From Kalmusia sp. IMI 367209 (taxonomy: Eukaryota > Ascomycota > Dothideomycetes > Pleosporales > Didymosphaeriaceae), in the NCBI GenBank assembly GCA_027946365.1, contig JAPEUQ010000006.1, positions 1,798,001 to 1,862,000 on the forward strand: DNA of 64,000 bases. Direction: 5' to 3'. Shown here piece after piece: positions 1 through 13,400 of the stretch. Made by a program: the position numbers and the translations under genes. The number at the start of each line of letters is the position of its first letter. Position 1 is the stretch's first letter. Below the pieces are notes generated by a model. It made no database searches and had not been told where the DNA came from. It was given only the letters and a program-made list of their open reading frames with translations.

Positions 1-109
1 ATGTTCTATTTGACTATGTCCCATGCTGCGACGACGCCTGCAAATGCTTCATTCATTCCCGTCTAGAACGCCCGTTCCATGCTCGTGGCTCTGCTCGTAT
101 CGAATATGC

Positions 110-2026
110 TCACCATCCTCCGCCGATGCTGCTCGCGAGCCCGGCAACCCTCTCGACGTCGTTTTGTTTCTTGCCCACGTCGCTTTCTACCTTGCGATAC
201 GAAGTATATACCAGACTCTGCATATCGACGCCGGTGACGGTGGACCAGTGAGCCAAAATTCCCTGGATGTACTTCCTCGAAATGCCATTGACTGCGTCTC
301 CGTCCATGTGGCCGTTTAGGCCGTTGGTATCGGCGTCCTGCATCTCCCGATCACCATCGCCGTCGACTTCGTCTTCCGAGCCGGAGAAGTACGCTTCATC
401 CACTCTGCCTTGCCACTCTTTCTGCTCCTTCGGGCCAGGCCGGGGAGGCACCACGTCCCCGTTGACAGCCTGCACTCCCTCCGCTGCTCGCACGTCTTCC
501 ACTTCGCTGACCTTGACCTGTCCTCCGCCATTTGTGCATCCTCCCGGACACGCCATGACTTCTACGTATGCGTAGTCTCTTACTCCTTCCACGGCTGCGC
601 CGTTCGCTCCGGGCCTCCGGCTCACACCCGTCCTTGCGCCAGGCATCTTGCTGATCTTTGCGGGCTTCAGCCGCCGGACGAGGTTCTGGATGTTGCGGAA
701 ACCGTAGTAGCGCGCCGTCTTGATGATGGTTTCTGAGCCACGTACGAGCGAGTAGTCGATCACATCCGCGTTCCTCCCCTTTGACACCACGATCTCCGAG
801 CCGGGATTCTGTGCTTGATATGTATGTAGTATATGGTACAGGTAGCCACCCGAAGACCCAGCGTCCGGGCTCTGGTTCTTCCGGCGAGAAGGAGGGAAGA
901 GGAAAGCGTCCAGCCTCGGATCGGGGAAGGGCGTTCGATGTGAAGATGGAAGCGGGGTTCGAGGGAGCGTCGAGAAATTGATCTCGCGCGCGGCAGCCAG
1001 ATGTAGCAGTTCGCGGGCAGTAATCACGCAGTCGACGTCTCGTACGGGGTCCTGCGAAGAGGTATGGTTCGGGAGCCATGCGGAGGAAGTGAGCTCGCTC
1101 CTGCTAGCTTCAAGCTTCTTATCGAAGCACGGCATGATGGCGAGATGCCATATCTGAGAGGGTGAGACATTGTATCGCTGGCTGAGAACCGACTTCAGCA
1201 GCGTTCCAGTTAAGGCTTGTGGCGACTTCATGCGCGAGAGGTGTGGAAGGACGTAGGGGTGTGTCTTCTCGGCGTAGCATATCCAGCCGGGACATGCCGA
1301 TGTAAGGATGGGCTTCTTTGGTGTGGTATTGATGGCCCCTTCTGATCCAAGCTCCGTTGGGGCGTTCGAAGCCTCTGGTGTGAGGGCCGTCGCCACCTCA
1401 TCGGCTGCCGCCACCAGGCAAGCCTCCCGGACTACGTTGGTGTCGATAACCCAGGTGAAGTCGCTGCCAGTATATCCACCAGCTTGTAACCCAGACGGGC
1501 CGCTGAGCAATTGCGTGATCATGTTCCCTGCTTCGGCCTCGGATACTGAGAAGACTGCGGCCAGGCTTGCGCGCGTCTGCGGCGACACACTGGCCACGAA
1601 CAATTTCCCCTCGACATGATGGCCATTCAAGCCATTCACTATTCCGTTGCCTGTGCCATTCTGTGCTGCCCAGGGCGCGCGTAACGATCGGTACGTGTCG
1701 AGGGTACTGAGGACCTCAGTATGCGACTGGAGCGAGACCAGCATTGCCTCTGCGCTGGTGACGCATCCTGAACACGCCAGACAGTCGGTCAGCGATATTT
1801 GAGCAGGAGGCGGGGGTTGCGAGGCAGCGACTTTGTCTTCTGTTGTGACTTCGTAGGCATTCTACCATTTGTCAGTATACGCCGATGACGGCATGCGAGC
1901 ACACGGGAGTTTTCGCACAGAATTGTCTTCCGGCTTTGCAGCGGGTAGCGTTTCTATGGGCTTTATGCATGCGACACCGGGCGATATGAAGTCGTTCAGG
2001 TCGTCTGCGGAGAGAATGGCGCTCAT
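110..2026 (-). CDS. NAR1: Cytosolic Fe-S cluster assembly factor NAR1 (iron-hydrogenase-like)
   Basis: NAR1 acts in the cytosolic iron-sulfur assembly (CIA) pathway, passing Fe-S clusters from the scaffold to the targeting complex. Two exons are supported: 2026-1919 and 1861-110, joined across a 57-nt intron with donor GTGCGA and branch-like CTGAC, giving about 619 residues. The start opens [17 protein letters not shown], the typical fungal NAR1 beginning. Exon 2 opens with [18 protein letters not shown], an N-terminal cysteine cluster. It is followed by the H-cluster-like region [16 protein letters not shown] and PCFDKKLEA, then [12 protein letters not shown], and ends [14 protein letters not shown] as in the family. 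It is divergent from the glycosyltransferase gene at 2573. Identification is by recalled family similarity and is firm. The only uncertainty is the non-GTR donor GTGCGA. Confidence 0.95.
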
Positions 2027-2572
2027 GGTGAGCTGCCTCGGAACGTGGGATGGCGGGCAGCAAGCGGAAGCGGGAGGTGGATGCGACCGGCGCTTTACTT
2101 GGGAAAGCGCTGCTGTAATGGCGCAACCCGCTGGCAGGGCTCTTTAAGAATAAAGACAGGCAGTAAAGAGAGCAAAATCAGTTGTAGTCGCGCAAAGGCA
2201 AGCAGCGGAGCAAAGCACAGCGTCAAACTTCTTTTTCCCTTTCTAGCCCTCCAGTCCCTCGCCGCTCTCGTATCGATAAGGGATTGCTCAGCACCAATCG
2301 TCTCCGGTGCATTTCCGATGCCGCCGCCACCTGCGCTCACGTGCGCTCCGCAACGGCGGTGCTCGCCGGACCGCGCTCCGAGTTCTTGGCCGCATGTGCT
2401 GCAATTAATCCGCAATATACCGCGTGTAGCATAACGTATTGCGGCTCTAGAGGGCATTTAGCCAGGGCCCCAAGTTGCTTGCGAACACCATGGCCTTACC
2501 TCCAACCTTCAACTTCAAGTATTCGGTCGACCGAGTACCTCTGATGCGGATGTCCAGTCGCGGGAGGCTATC
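2027..2572. other. Divergent intergenic region, NAR1 / GT25-like gene
   Basis: About 546 bases lie between two divergently transcribed genes and must hold both promoters. Short open frames exist on both strands but they overlap one another and resemble nothing recognised. No RNA gene or repeat was seen. Confidence 0.5.
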
Positions 2573-4150
2573 ATGCGACGGATCTCCATCGATACCTTCG
2601 GGCTGACGGGTGTGAAGAGCAATGGAGGCTTCTATCCGAAGAGGAGGGCGAGTCCGTGGTATCTTTCGCGGCCGCGGCTTCTCACGACCATTCTGGGCTT
2701 TTTGGCATTGTATACATGGCTGAACTTTGGTGGGCATGAGATTGTCATACCAAACGATTCATGGGAATACATAAGAGACGGGACGGTAACGGATGTTCTA
2801 AACACGACTCTTGGTGTAGGTCCAACTCTTTTCGTAGCGCATTCAATTCTTCTACACCATGTAAATTTTCTCGCAGGCTTTCGTATATCTAAAGTATCTT
2901 CAAAATACTAACAGCACCTCAAGTTCCAAAAGATTCTTGTTCTCAATCTACCTTTTCGAACCGACCGCCGTGATGCCATCACGTTGTCAGCAGCGACAAG
3001 TAACATGCAGCTCGAGTTTGTCGACGGTGTCACCGGCGAAAGCATCAAACCGAGCGCGTACCCGCCACCCGAGGAGAACATTAAGCTTCTCCCCGGTATT
3101 CGAGGAAGTTGGCGGACTCACATGAATGCACTCCAGAGGTACCTCACCTTGGAAAATTCCCTAATCAACATAGCTAACACGAGAAGGGTCGTCGAGCAGA
3201 ACCTGACGACAGCCCTTATCTTCGAAGACGATGTCGACTGGGACGTGCGAATCCACCAGAATCTACAGCGCTTCGCCCTCGCATCTCAATTCCTGTCTCA
3301 AAATAAGGAAACGTTGTCTTCCTCGTCGCATTACAAGATCGAAAATATAGAGAACGTCGAAACCGAAGAAACCACGTTCCGCATACTCAGCGACAACCAC
3401 ACCATGCCCCAACTGCCATCCGTCCCCCTCGACTCCTTATACCGCAAAATCCGCCATCCACAGCACCGCACCCGCGGCTCGCCTTCGCCATATGGCGATC
3501 CCGCAGAATGGGACGTCTTATGGGTTGGCCACTGCGGTGCCGGATTTCCTCGCTACTCACCTCTTCACAAAAAATCAGACGTGACAACAGCTAATGTAAT
3601 ACTCACCAATGCGAATGATGACACAGTACCAGCACAGCGACACCTAAAGGCACATCCGTTCCAGGGCAGCCTCGATCCTCTTGCCGACGCCTATCCACCA
3701 CACACGCGCATCTACCACCGTTCCACCGGCGGCGAGCTCTGCACTGTCGCCTACGCCGTCAGCCAGCGCGGTGCGCGACGCCTCCTCCACCAATTCGGCG
3801 TCAAGGGCTGGAATGGCATCTTTGACTCGGAACTCGGGCGCTGGTGTGCGGGCGAAGATCCGGACATGGGCACCTCGTACGCTCCGCCGTCGCCCTCCTC
3901 TAGGAAAGAGATCAAGAAAGATGGAAGAGAGAGGGTGTGTCTGCTAAGCCAGCCGCCTGTCTTCGCGCACCATCATCCGATGGATGGGGAGAGCGATATT
4001 GGCGGCTTGGGAGGCGGATATGCAACGAAGTTCGAGACGAAGTATTTGAGGTTGAGCGTGAGGATGAATTTAGAGCGGATTGTGCAAGGGTGGAGGGAAA
4101 AGGAGTTGGTGGACCAGTGGCCGGATGAGGGGGGGCATGCTGTGAGGTAG
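2573..4150 (+). CDS. GT25-family-like glycosyltransferase, type II membrane protein
   Basis: Two exons (2573-2815 and 2924-4150; 108-nt intron, donor GTAGGT, acceptor CAAG) encode about 489 residues. A hydrophobic stretch near residues 33-53 (LLTTILGFLALYTWL) after a basic N-terminus suggests a Golgi/ER type II anchor. Exon 2 begins FQKILVLNLPFRTDRRDAI, the conserved opening of GT25 (LPS/collagen galactosyltransferase-like) domains. Further on are the acidic metal-site motif EDDVDWD (about residues 175-185) and CTVAYAVSQRGARRLL near the C-terminal half, both family-typical. Many fungal paralogues exist and substrates are mostly unknown. It likely adds a hexose to a glycan or protein, but the acceptor cannot be told from sequence. 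It borders the PKS locus but nothing ties it to it. Confidence 0.85.
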
Positions 4151-4496
4151 GAGATAGCAGAAGCGCTGCATCAAGAAAGCAGAGGAGAAAGGACGCATTT
4201 AGGTATGTTCGAACAGCTAGCATACATTGATGACTACATCACACTGCTTGATAATCCTGATGAAGCGTCTGCACCGAGATATGCACGCACGCAGGCGCTC
4301 ACAGCATTACAACTGCCAGACTCCTCTTTTCCCCTCACTCAATTCTTCAGCACACTCATAGAGTCTCTGATTTCTAGGATTCAAATATGATGATGAATAC
4401 TATATTCTACATGATGTTTCCTGTAAACATATTCTGCACGTATTACCCAATATATTCGGGTCGCTGAACCACATCGCGAGCCGTTCTTCGCACACC
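4151..4496. other. Convergent intergenic region
   Basis: Between the glycosyltransferase stop and the PKS stop there are 346 moderately AT-rich bases. They hold the two 3' ends. No gene is supported. Confidence 0.5.
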
Positions 4497-7400
4497 CTAA
4501 CAAGTAGGAGTGCTCTCGATTACGCGTTTGATCAATTCCAGGCTGTGATTCAAGAGCTTCGGAAACCCATGCACCTCCCCAGCTGGGCCCCAGACTGAGA
4601 ACTTGACGGCGTCGTCTTCCGGCTCGAAGTGGATCCAAAGTCCGTTCTCACTAGCCGGCCAAGACCCTACCTCCAACAACCCCGTCTCGAGACAATCTGT
4701 GACAATCATCTTAGGTCTCGACTCGCGATATATATCGTTAGCAAAGAATTCGGGCATTTCCTCGTCCTCCTCTAGAGCCCACTCAAGGCACAGCAAGTGA
4801 CGGTCAATCCCATGCCCCCTGCTGCAGCGCATAAGATTCGACGCATGAGCTTTGGTTGCATTGACGAGCAAAGAACGTAACGTAGCCGGTTCACAGTCTT
4901 CTATCGATGCAGCATCGCAGAACTCCTTCACTTCAGCCCAGAAGGTATGGTTAAGATCTACGCGTCCTTTGCAAAAGTGACCGAGCGAGACCGTTTCGTG
5001 AGCGAGGTGGCTGATCCCGAAGAACGATCTGCAGGCTAACTGTATGGCCACTTGTACTCCGGACTTTGGGGGTATCTTGTGACGTCGGAAAAAATCGAAG
5101 CCCACCGCGTTGATCTCGAAACTGGTGTAATCATTCATAGTCACGGACTCCAAAAGCTGTTGTCGCACTCGCTTGATCTGCGCCTCAAGGTCCGGCGTCG
5201 TTTTGAACGCAAAGCTCTCTAGGGGCTGGCTTTTCAAGGTCGATACTCCATCAGTGTTAGGTATGTAATCGATGACAGACTGGTTCACATATGTGCTCAA
5301 TCTTCTGATAGTGTATCCATCGATCATGCTATGTTCCCCAATGAGTGAGGAATAACCGTTACTGGTGATGGCGAACTGAACTGTTTTATCGCTCCATCGA
5401 TTGAAACCATTGGCGTGTAGGAATAGATGCCCCCGCTCGGATGGCGTATTGGGTGCAGCTTCATCGAAGTAGATGACAAACGCAGCAGCTTCTATGTCAT
5501 GAAGCCAAGCGCTGTTGTCGCTGGAGAGATTACGGAGCAGTGACCGATTCTCTGCCCATTCATCGCGCGAGTCTGCTGTTAGCACTCCAACCCATGATTC
5601 AGAGAGATCATCCTTGGCAATGATTTGTTCGAATAGCGTGCAAAGTGAATGGAAGGAGATCGGAACTCCACTATCATCCAAAGGAATCTTGAACGCATGT
5701 CCACGCCTGAACGCGATTATGTGGTCATTACCTGGATATTGTGCCATAACATCTTCATATAGGTTTGGCTCTCGTGTTGTGTTGAACAGGTATTGGTATT
5801 GGACTTGGTCCAACTTTTGCTCATTGACCACTTCATGCTCAAGCTCAGCTGCATTCAACTGAGCCATGAAATTGCGACACGCTACTGTGATAACAGCAGC
5901 TCTTTCTGCCTGAGTATGTGAAGTTGAGCTTTGGCAATGTGTACCGAAGAAATTCCACTGCGGCACAAGTGGGATACGTAACTTCATGTGGTGGTTACTG
6001 TTGTAGATCTTTTCTTGCCAGCTGTCGATTGTGGAGTTGTTGGACAGTGCCGAAAGCCGACTTTGGAGGGTGTGACCTATACCTCCAGGTGCTTTGAAGG
6101 CTTTAACTAACTGTTTTGCTCGACCGTAGTTGTGCTCGTCCAAGGTCACGTGTACCGCTTTGAGCCAATACTGTAGCGTTGATTCTAGATCAGGTAATGG
6201 TAGTTTGGGAAGTGCGCCTTCATCATTAGACAGGCTTGAGTCCATATTAGCAGAGACGTTCCCAGTGGCCACGGGTTTGACCTGCACTGTGCCGTTTTTT
6301 GTCGCTTGAAACTTTGCAGCAAGAAGACACTGTGATGCGATCTCCCAGACTAGGCTTGTGACAGTGGCTGAGTCTGTGACGACGCTGCCCGTGATTTTTG
6401 TCCGAAAAGTCTGATTGATCCAATTCTTGAGCTCAACAACGACAAGGGAGTCTGCGCCTAGCTCCGACATGCTCCGTGTGGGATCGATGTCTCCACTTAC
6501 CGCGACAAGAGAAGCGATTTTCTTTTTCAACGCCTCCAGTACAATCCGTTCGATTTCTTCAAAGGAATTCGCTTCTTCTAAGGTAGACCATTCAAATCGA
6601 ACATCATCGGTGTCGCTGTCAAGTTCTCGGGCTTTTCGTTTGTTACGCAGCAGGTGCGAGAACATAGGCTTGCTAAGGAGTGGCGAGTTTGCAGCTTCGA
6701 GCGACTGATAGTCAAATCCAGAGATGATCATTTGACTTTCGCGCCCTGTCGTACCCTCTACTAGGACATGCTTGATCAACGCGAGAACCTGCTTGGAGCT
6801 GACAGCCGGGAAACCTTGCCGCTCCAGAATGCTTCTGGTCGTGCTATCCTTCGAGAGAATACCGACATCATCGATTGCACCTGGACAAATTGTGATCATT
6901 CGAGGACCACTCCTTCTCCGACTCTTGGTAAGGTGGCTCAGAAATGCGTTCCCAGCAGCATAGCTGCCTTCCGCAATAGTACCGACTACGCTGCCTACGA
7001 TCGAAGAGAGCATTAGACAGAAGTCTAGGGGCTGTTCATCCAAAATATTGAGCAGATTTTGGGTTCCAGCAACCTTGGGCGCCGTCCCTTCTATGAAGTC
7101 TTGTAGTGTCATCTTTGAGATCACACGATCGCGAAGCACCATCGCAGACTGTATTACGCCACGGACAGGTGGCAAACTTCTTATCACGTCCGAGAGGCGC
7201 TCGCGGAGGTCGAGTAAATTTGTGATGTCGCTGCTTACCAATTGCACATTTGTGCCAAGGTCTCTGAATACCGTCTCGATCCGTTCTGTTTCAGTGGCCG
7301 GCAGAGTTCGTCGTGTGAGTAAGACGAGATATTTGGCTCCATGTCTTGCGAACAATTTAGCAACTTCATGACCGAGGCCACCGAGGCCTCCTGCGATCAC

Positions 7401-10400
7401 ATATGTCGCATCGGCAGACAGTTGTAAAGATTTCAGCCCCTTCGACGGCGCATTGACTTCTGCGTTAGATCCGGTTGTGACTACAATCTTTTGTTCTGGG
7501 TTTCCTGGAAGTTTTCCCGAGACTTCGGCAAATACATCCTTCAGCTCTGAGATAAGTCTCACTGATATTGAAGGTGCTCTCAGATGTCCTTTCTCCACCA
7601 GCGATAGCAGCTTACTGAGCATTGAACCGATTTTCGTAGGATATTTCTGGCTCAACTTCAGAACATCGGGAAAGGCATATCTACAACCTTTTGCAGTAGC
7701 TAGCAGGGGGAATCTGGGACTCGCCTGGTTGTAGACTAGGTCCACATAGGTTCCGAGTTCAGCAACGGTCTCCATCAACTCGTGCTGTGGCCGACCGCGC
7801 GATGCATTGACAACGACATCATACCCACTACTACAAAGCTTGTGTTGATTGACGAGATTCTTCGACTTTGTAGAACTCTTATCGCTCTGTACATCGAGCT
7901 GTTCAACAAGACCAGATCCTTGCTCGTTGTCACCTCCGACAATTGCGAAGACCTTGGATCTACGCCATTGCGCGATGGCTATTGCGGCTTGTCCAATAAC
8001 ACTATGAGCACCGTGTATGAGCACCGTTTGTTCTTTCTCAAGCCCAGCAATGTCAATAAGAGCATACCACGCTGTCACGTAGTAGAAAGGAAGAGCTGCT
8101 GCGAGTTCAAAAGACATCCGTTGTGTCACTTTTGCGATAGCATCACCACGCACACGGATCCGGCCAGCAAAAGGAGTAGCTCCAAATCCGCAAATACGAT
8201 CTCCTACAGCCCAAACACCCTCGTACTGCGTACCGTATTTCTCGATTGTGCCGGAGAATTCACCGTTCATAATTTCTTTGGTTCGAGCGTGACCGCTCAT
8301 CATATAAGCGTCTTCGTATGTGACACCGCACGCTCGTACGTCGATCTCTACTTCGTCATCCGCCAGGTCGCCTTGTAATTGATCGTCTTCTTCGAAAACT
8401 ACGCCGTCCAAGGCTGTTCCATGAGTCGTTGATAATCGTAAGGGTCGCCCGGGCTGATGGAATGGTTGCAAATCTGTTGGCATACGTTGCAAATCTCGCG
8501 CAACGGCATCGTTCACATACCGATCTGGTATAATGCGCGGGATAGTGAGAATTCCGCCTTGATACATGAATTCCTCCTCTGAACTGTGCTGTAGGAAGGT
8601 CCGGTTCAAGAGGCTAACAAGATTTTCGAAGCAGGCGGCAGTCTGGCTTGGATTGAAGACGTCTTCTTCGATGTCCAGGGTCACAAGCTTGAGAGAAGTG
8701 TTCTCCACTCGTGCGACGCGAGCAAATCCGGATATTAGAGCCTTATCTGACTGAATCTGACCAGATGAATCTGATTGGAGACTGATCCAGAAAGCTTTGG
8801 CCGCTTTCGAAAGTATGCTCGCGACCTGGCGGAAGCACCCATCATCTTTTTTGGTCAAGATTGGTGATCTACCATTGTCGAGCACAATGATCGGTACTTC
8901 GTCGCTGATCTCATCAAAGAAAGATACATGGTCAAGCTCGAAGTTTACTTGATTGCTCAAAACGTCGATTACTCGGTTAGCATAATTGTCCGTCCAGTTC
9001 GGGCAAAATCGGATCTGTACTAATGGTTGTCGCTCGGAGGAAGGTTCTCTAGCATTGAGGGGCTGCGAAATAAGTAGGGCGCATCGATGAGCAGCATTGT
9101 CAAAGTCTTTAGCCGACAATGCCACACCGCCCAGTCCATTGCGAAGAAAGGCCTCGTCCCACTGAGACACAGAGAGGAAAGGACCATCGGGGCGGCCATC
9201 GTCGCATCCAGCCCACCATCCAGGTAGTACCCCAAGGCAGGTATTATAGAATGGAACATTTCTGATGGTCTCGATGAGCACCAGCCTACCACTTGGTTTC
9301 AGCAAGCTTTTGATACGCGAAAGCGCTCCGTCTATAGATGTGGAAACGTGAAGAACGTTGGAGGCTAGAATAAGGTCAAACGAGCCTTCTATGAACCCTT
9401 GGTCCGCCGCATTCTGTTGTATGTCCAGCTTTGAAAAGCTAATGGCATCCCCCCATTTGTTCAAGCGGACTCTTGCACGCTCGAAGAAAGCGGTCGAAAT
9501 GTCGGTGAACACATAGGATTGAAATGGGAACGCTTCTCCTTGTGAAAGTGCATTGAGAATAGGCTCTGTAGCTCCACCAGTACCAGCGCCAATCTCCAGG
9601 ACATGCATGGTTGGACGCTTGAAGGTCAAGTGTTGAAGATATCTTATCAGGTGGCCGTAGCATCGAGTAGAAGCATCATCAGCGTACAGCCGCCACAACA
9701 AGTCTTCGTCAGTGATCAAAGCCAATGAGTCTACTTTGGCTATTAGTATATCGGCGAGGTTCTCCCCAATGCGCGACAAAATCTCGCCTTCAACCCCGAG
9801 CTGTCGTGCTTCCTCGAGCACATCCTCGTCGTTCGCATCATCTGGGACCATAAGCTTGACGAACTCTTGCGTTCGAGAAAACCGTCGCATCCAATCCAGC
9901 AGCCATCGGTGATGCTGGATAGAGGGTTCGCCTGCTTTGTCCACGCGTCGTAGGCATCGCTGAATGTAGACCGTGCTCGCTCGGTTCAGTGCGCTGAATT
10001 TAGTTGCTTGCGTCAGATCTTCGTCTGCTGTCGCGCTGTCCGTCGCAACGATGTGCTCTGACTTGATAAAATCTACATCGGGACCCCAGTGAAGCTGATA
10101 GCTCCTATCTCGGCGCTCCACTGAGCTCTTGTGCGAGGAAAGAGCCCGAAAGACCGTTCCTTTTTGTTCAAGAACGAGCTCCGGGGACAAGTCCAGCGAA
10201 CTTGTAGCTTGGGATGCACTTATCTCAGTGCAAAAATAGCGCGGCCAGGTCTTGCATACCGAAGCACCAATGTTGAGGATCGATTCGGGCGTTGATGCGA
10301 TCCGAGACTTGATGATGATGGATGCTATGGAACTGACAACTATGGATTCTCCACCGTAATGCCGGCTGAAAATCGCGACGGACGGATGCATCATGGCGTC

Positions 10401-13400
10401 TAACGTGGTCGGATGCAGTATGTGAGGCTGGAGCTTGGGATCCAGGCATGCAATTCCTTACGTTGGGAACACTGAGCGTACAGACAGCACGTGAAGGATC
10501 AATGAATAAATCTTTCACTAGCGCGAAGTGCGGTCCATATGCGTTGCCCTTGGATCGTATGTCTGCGTACGGATCTGACAGTGGTGCAAGGACTCTCGAG
10601 TCTGTGGTCACATGACAACTGCCTTGTTCGCATCTACGCCAGCTTTTCAATTCCTGATAGTTTACCCTACCTACACAATGCACAACACTGGTTGCTTGAT
10701 CAATGGCAGTTATAAACCTAAAGTCCGCCCAATCTGAATCACGCTCTGGCTCAAGGTGGAGAAACAAGGTTCTCGTTTTGGGCACCTCCGGTAAAGCAAG
10801 AGCTGCGAGAAACTGCACATCCTTGAGCTCAAAAATTTCAGGAACGCCGAAGTTTTTTCGATAAAATGCATATTGGCGAATAGCTTCGATGACCATGCAT
10901 ATGAACCCTGATGCTGGAAAGACCACTTCTCCGTCAATGACATGATCTCTCAGCCAAGGCAAAGAACGCATATCCAGTACATGTCTCCATACCGGACGGT
11001 CTATATTTCCACCCGGGATCAGCAAACCAAGCAAATCATGGTAAGGAAATTTCCGGAATCGATGGTCTTTAGATCGCTGTGATTCATGCCAGTACTTCGA
11101 TGTGTGATCCCAAGGATATGGAGGAAGCGACGTGATGACTTGCGGCATTGAATCAGGCGCCAAAAGAGCATTCACCTTTGCAACATCTACAGAAGCTCCA
11201 CGTTCAAAAAGTGCTGCCGTCAGTTCAACAAATGTGTCGATGGCGCTTCTGTTCCGTGTCAAGGTCGAATATGAAAATGCTCGCTTTTGACTGGAGCTTT
11301 GCGAAAGGATCTGCCGAATGGGTCCTGCTAGAGCGCCATGAGCACCCAGTTCAACGACTAAGATATCCTCGGTGGAACACAAATCTAGAGCTTTCACGAA
11401 TGCCAAGTGAAATTGAACTTTGGAGACGAGATTTTGAACCCAGTACCCTGCATCGAACGCAATATGCACACTGCCATTGACAGAAGACACGAACGTTACA
11501 GACGTTGGCTCAGTCGCTTGGACGATTCCGCGAAGGTCTTGACGGTACTGATCTGCGACAGTATTCATATGATGCGAGTGATACGCACGGTCAACTTTTA
11601 GTCTCCTATTCCACGTCCCTTTGGTATTCAACACGCTCTCTAGTTGCTCAATTGCCTCTTCGTCGCCGGATACGGTCGTGCTTGAAGGACTGTTCGTACA
11701 TGCAATCACAGCTTTTGTAAGCTGTGACGATGGAAGGAGCGGTGCAATGTCTGCTTCGCCTGCGCCTACTGCCAGCATCACTCCGTGCTTTTCCGACTTC
11801 AGTCTGCCTCGAAAATACGCAATTTTGATCGCATCAACATGACTTAGTCTTCCAGCGGCGTATGCAGCAGCGATTTCGCCACTCGAATGTCCGAGCACTA
11901 TATCTGGTTTCACATTGGTAGATGCCAATAGCTCGACAAGCGCGATCTGTAATGCGGTTATTGCAGGCTGTGATATCGCGCTCTCGTTAATCCGGGTCTC
12001 ATCTTCATCTTTCTGGAGCTCTTCCACAAGCGACCACGTGGCTCCAAGCCCGCATATAATATTGCCAGAAGCTTCGATACTGGTTCGGAACGCCGATTCT
12101 ATATATAATAACTCGCGACCCATACTATACCACTGCGCTCCCTGGCCAGTAAAGACGAAGATAGTTTTGGGAGCTTGGGAGGACTTGACAAGACGTGGCG
12201 ACTTGGATGATATGACCTCATCCAGCTCGCCTAATGACGATACAGTAACCGCCATGCGCCATGAATGATTTGACCTGTGTGATGCCAAGGTATACGCAAG
12301 ATCCTCAAGTCGCCCTCGCGGGTGTTCCTCGCTACTAGAAATCCAGGCCTTCAGATTCACAATCTGCGACTGGCATGATTGTTCTGATCGAGCAGACAGT
12401 GTAATGATCTGCCGCACTGATAGTTTGTCGCTCCTCGTGGGTCCTTCTGTTCTAGCGATACGGGTCCGAAAGGGTGCTCGTTCGAGGATAGCGTGCGCAT
12501 TCGTTCCTCCGTACCCAAAACTATTGACTGATAAGCGCCTTGATGTTCCGTAGGGCCACTTCATCATCATTCGAGGTATCTCAATGCCTGACTGGTCCAG
12601 AGACAATTCAGGCTTCAGCGTTTCGATATTAGTTGTTGCGGGGATCATGTCTCTCTCCAGCATTAGCACCCCTTTAATCACTCCAGCTACACCACTGGCT
12701 GATTCGAGATGACCGAAGCTTGATTTTAGTGAGCCAACGTAGAGCAGATTGTCTGATTTTCGTTGGCCAAAGGCAGTTTCAAGTGCAGCCACTTCCGCAA
12801 TATCACCGACGGATGTACCGGTACCGTGAGCCTCTACAACTGAGGTATCTTGAGCACTCAAATCTGCGGCCTCATAGACTTGTCGGATCAGTCGGTGCTG
12901 CGCGTCACTCTTCGGTACCATGATGCCGTTAGTCTTGCCGTCCTGATTGATGCCTGTATTGCGTATAACGGCCCGGATAGGATCGCCGTCTCGTATCGCG
13001 TCATCCAGCCTTTTGAGAGCGATCATTCCAACTCCTTCGCCTCTGCCATAGCCCCTGCCACGGCTATCGAACGAATGACATTTACCATCTGGATTCCATA
13101 TTCTGATCTCGCACGTTAGCAGAAAACATTGTATGCGTCGCGCGCACTGCCTCACCTCATATGACTCATAGCAACCATTTGATCAGGGCTCAGCATCAAA
13201 TTCACTCCCCCTGCTAATGCCAAAGAGCATTCCCCGGCTTTCAAGCTCATACAAGCCTGATGTATTGCTACTAGACTGCCCGAGCACCCGGTATCCAACG
13301 TAACGGAAGGGCCATGGAGATCCAGGATATAAGAGACACGATTTGCAATAATTGCGGTACCAGTCCCCACTGAATGATATCGATTCAAGTCTTCGACATC

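Noticed and set aside
10394..10445. A 34-nt intron (GTAAGG..CCAG) that would also bridge the PKS frame break.
   Set aside because: It is shorter than any other intron in the window (46 nt minimum) and removes about 11 residues, including a Met-Pro that the family keeps. A one-base error fits better, though it was not fully excluded.
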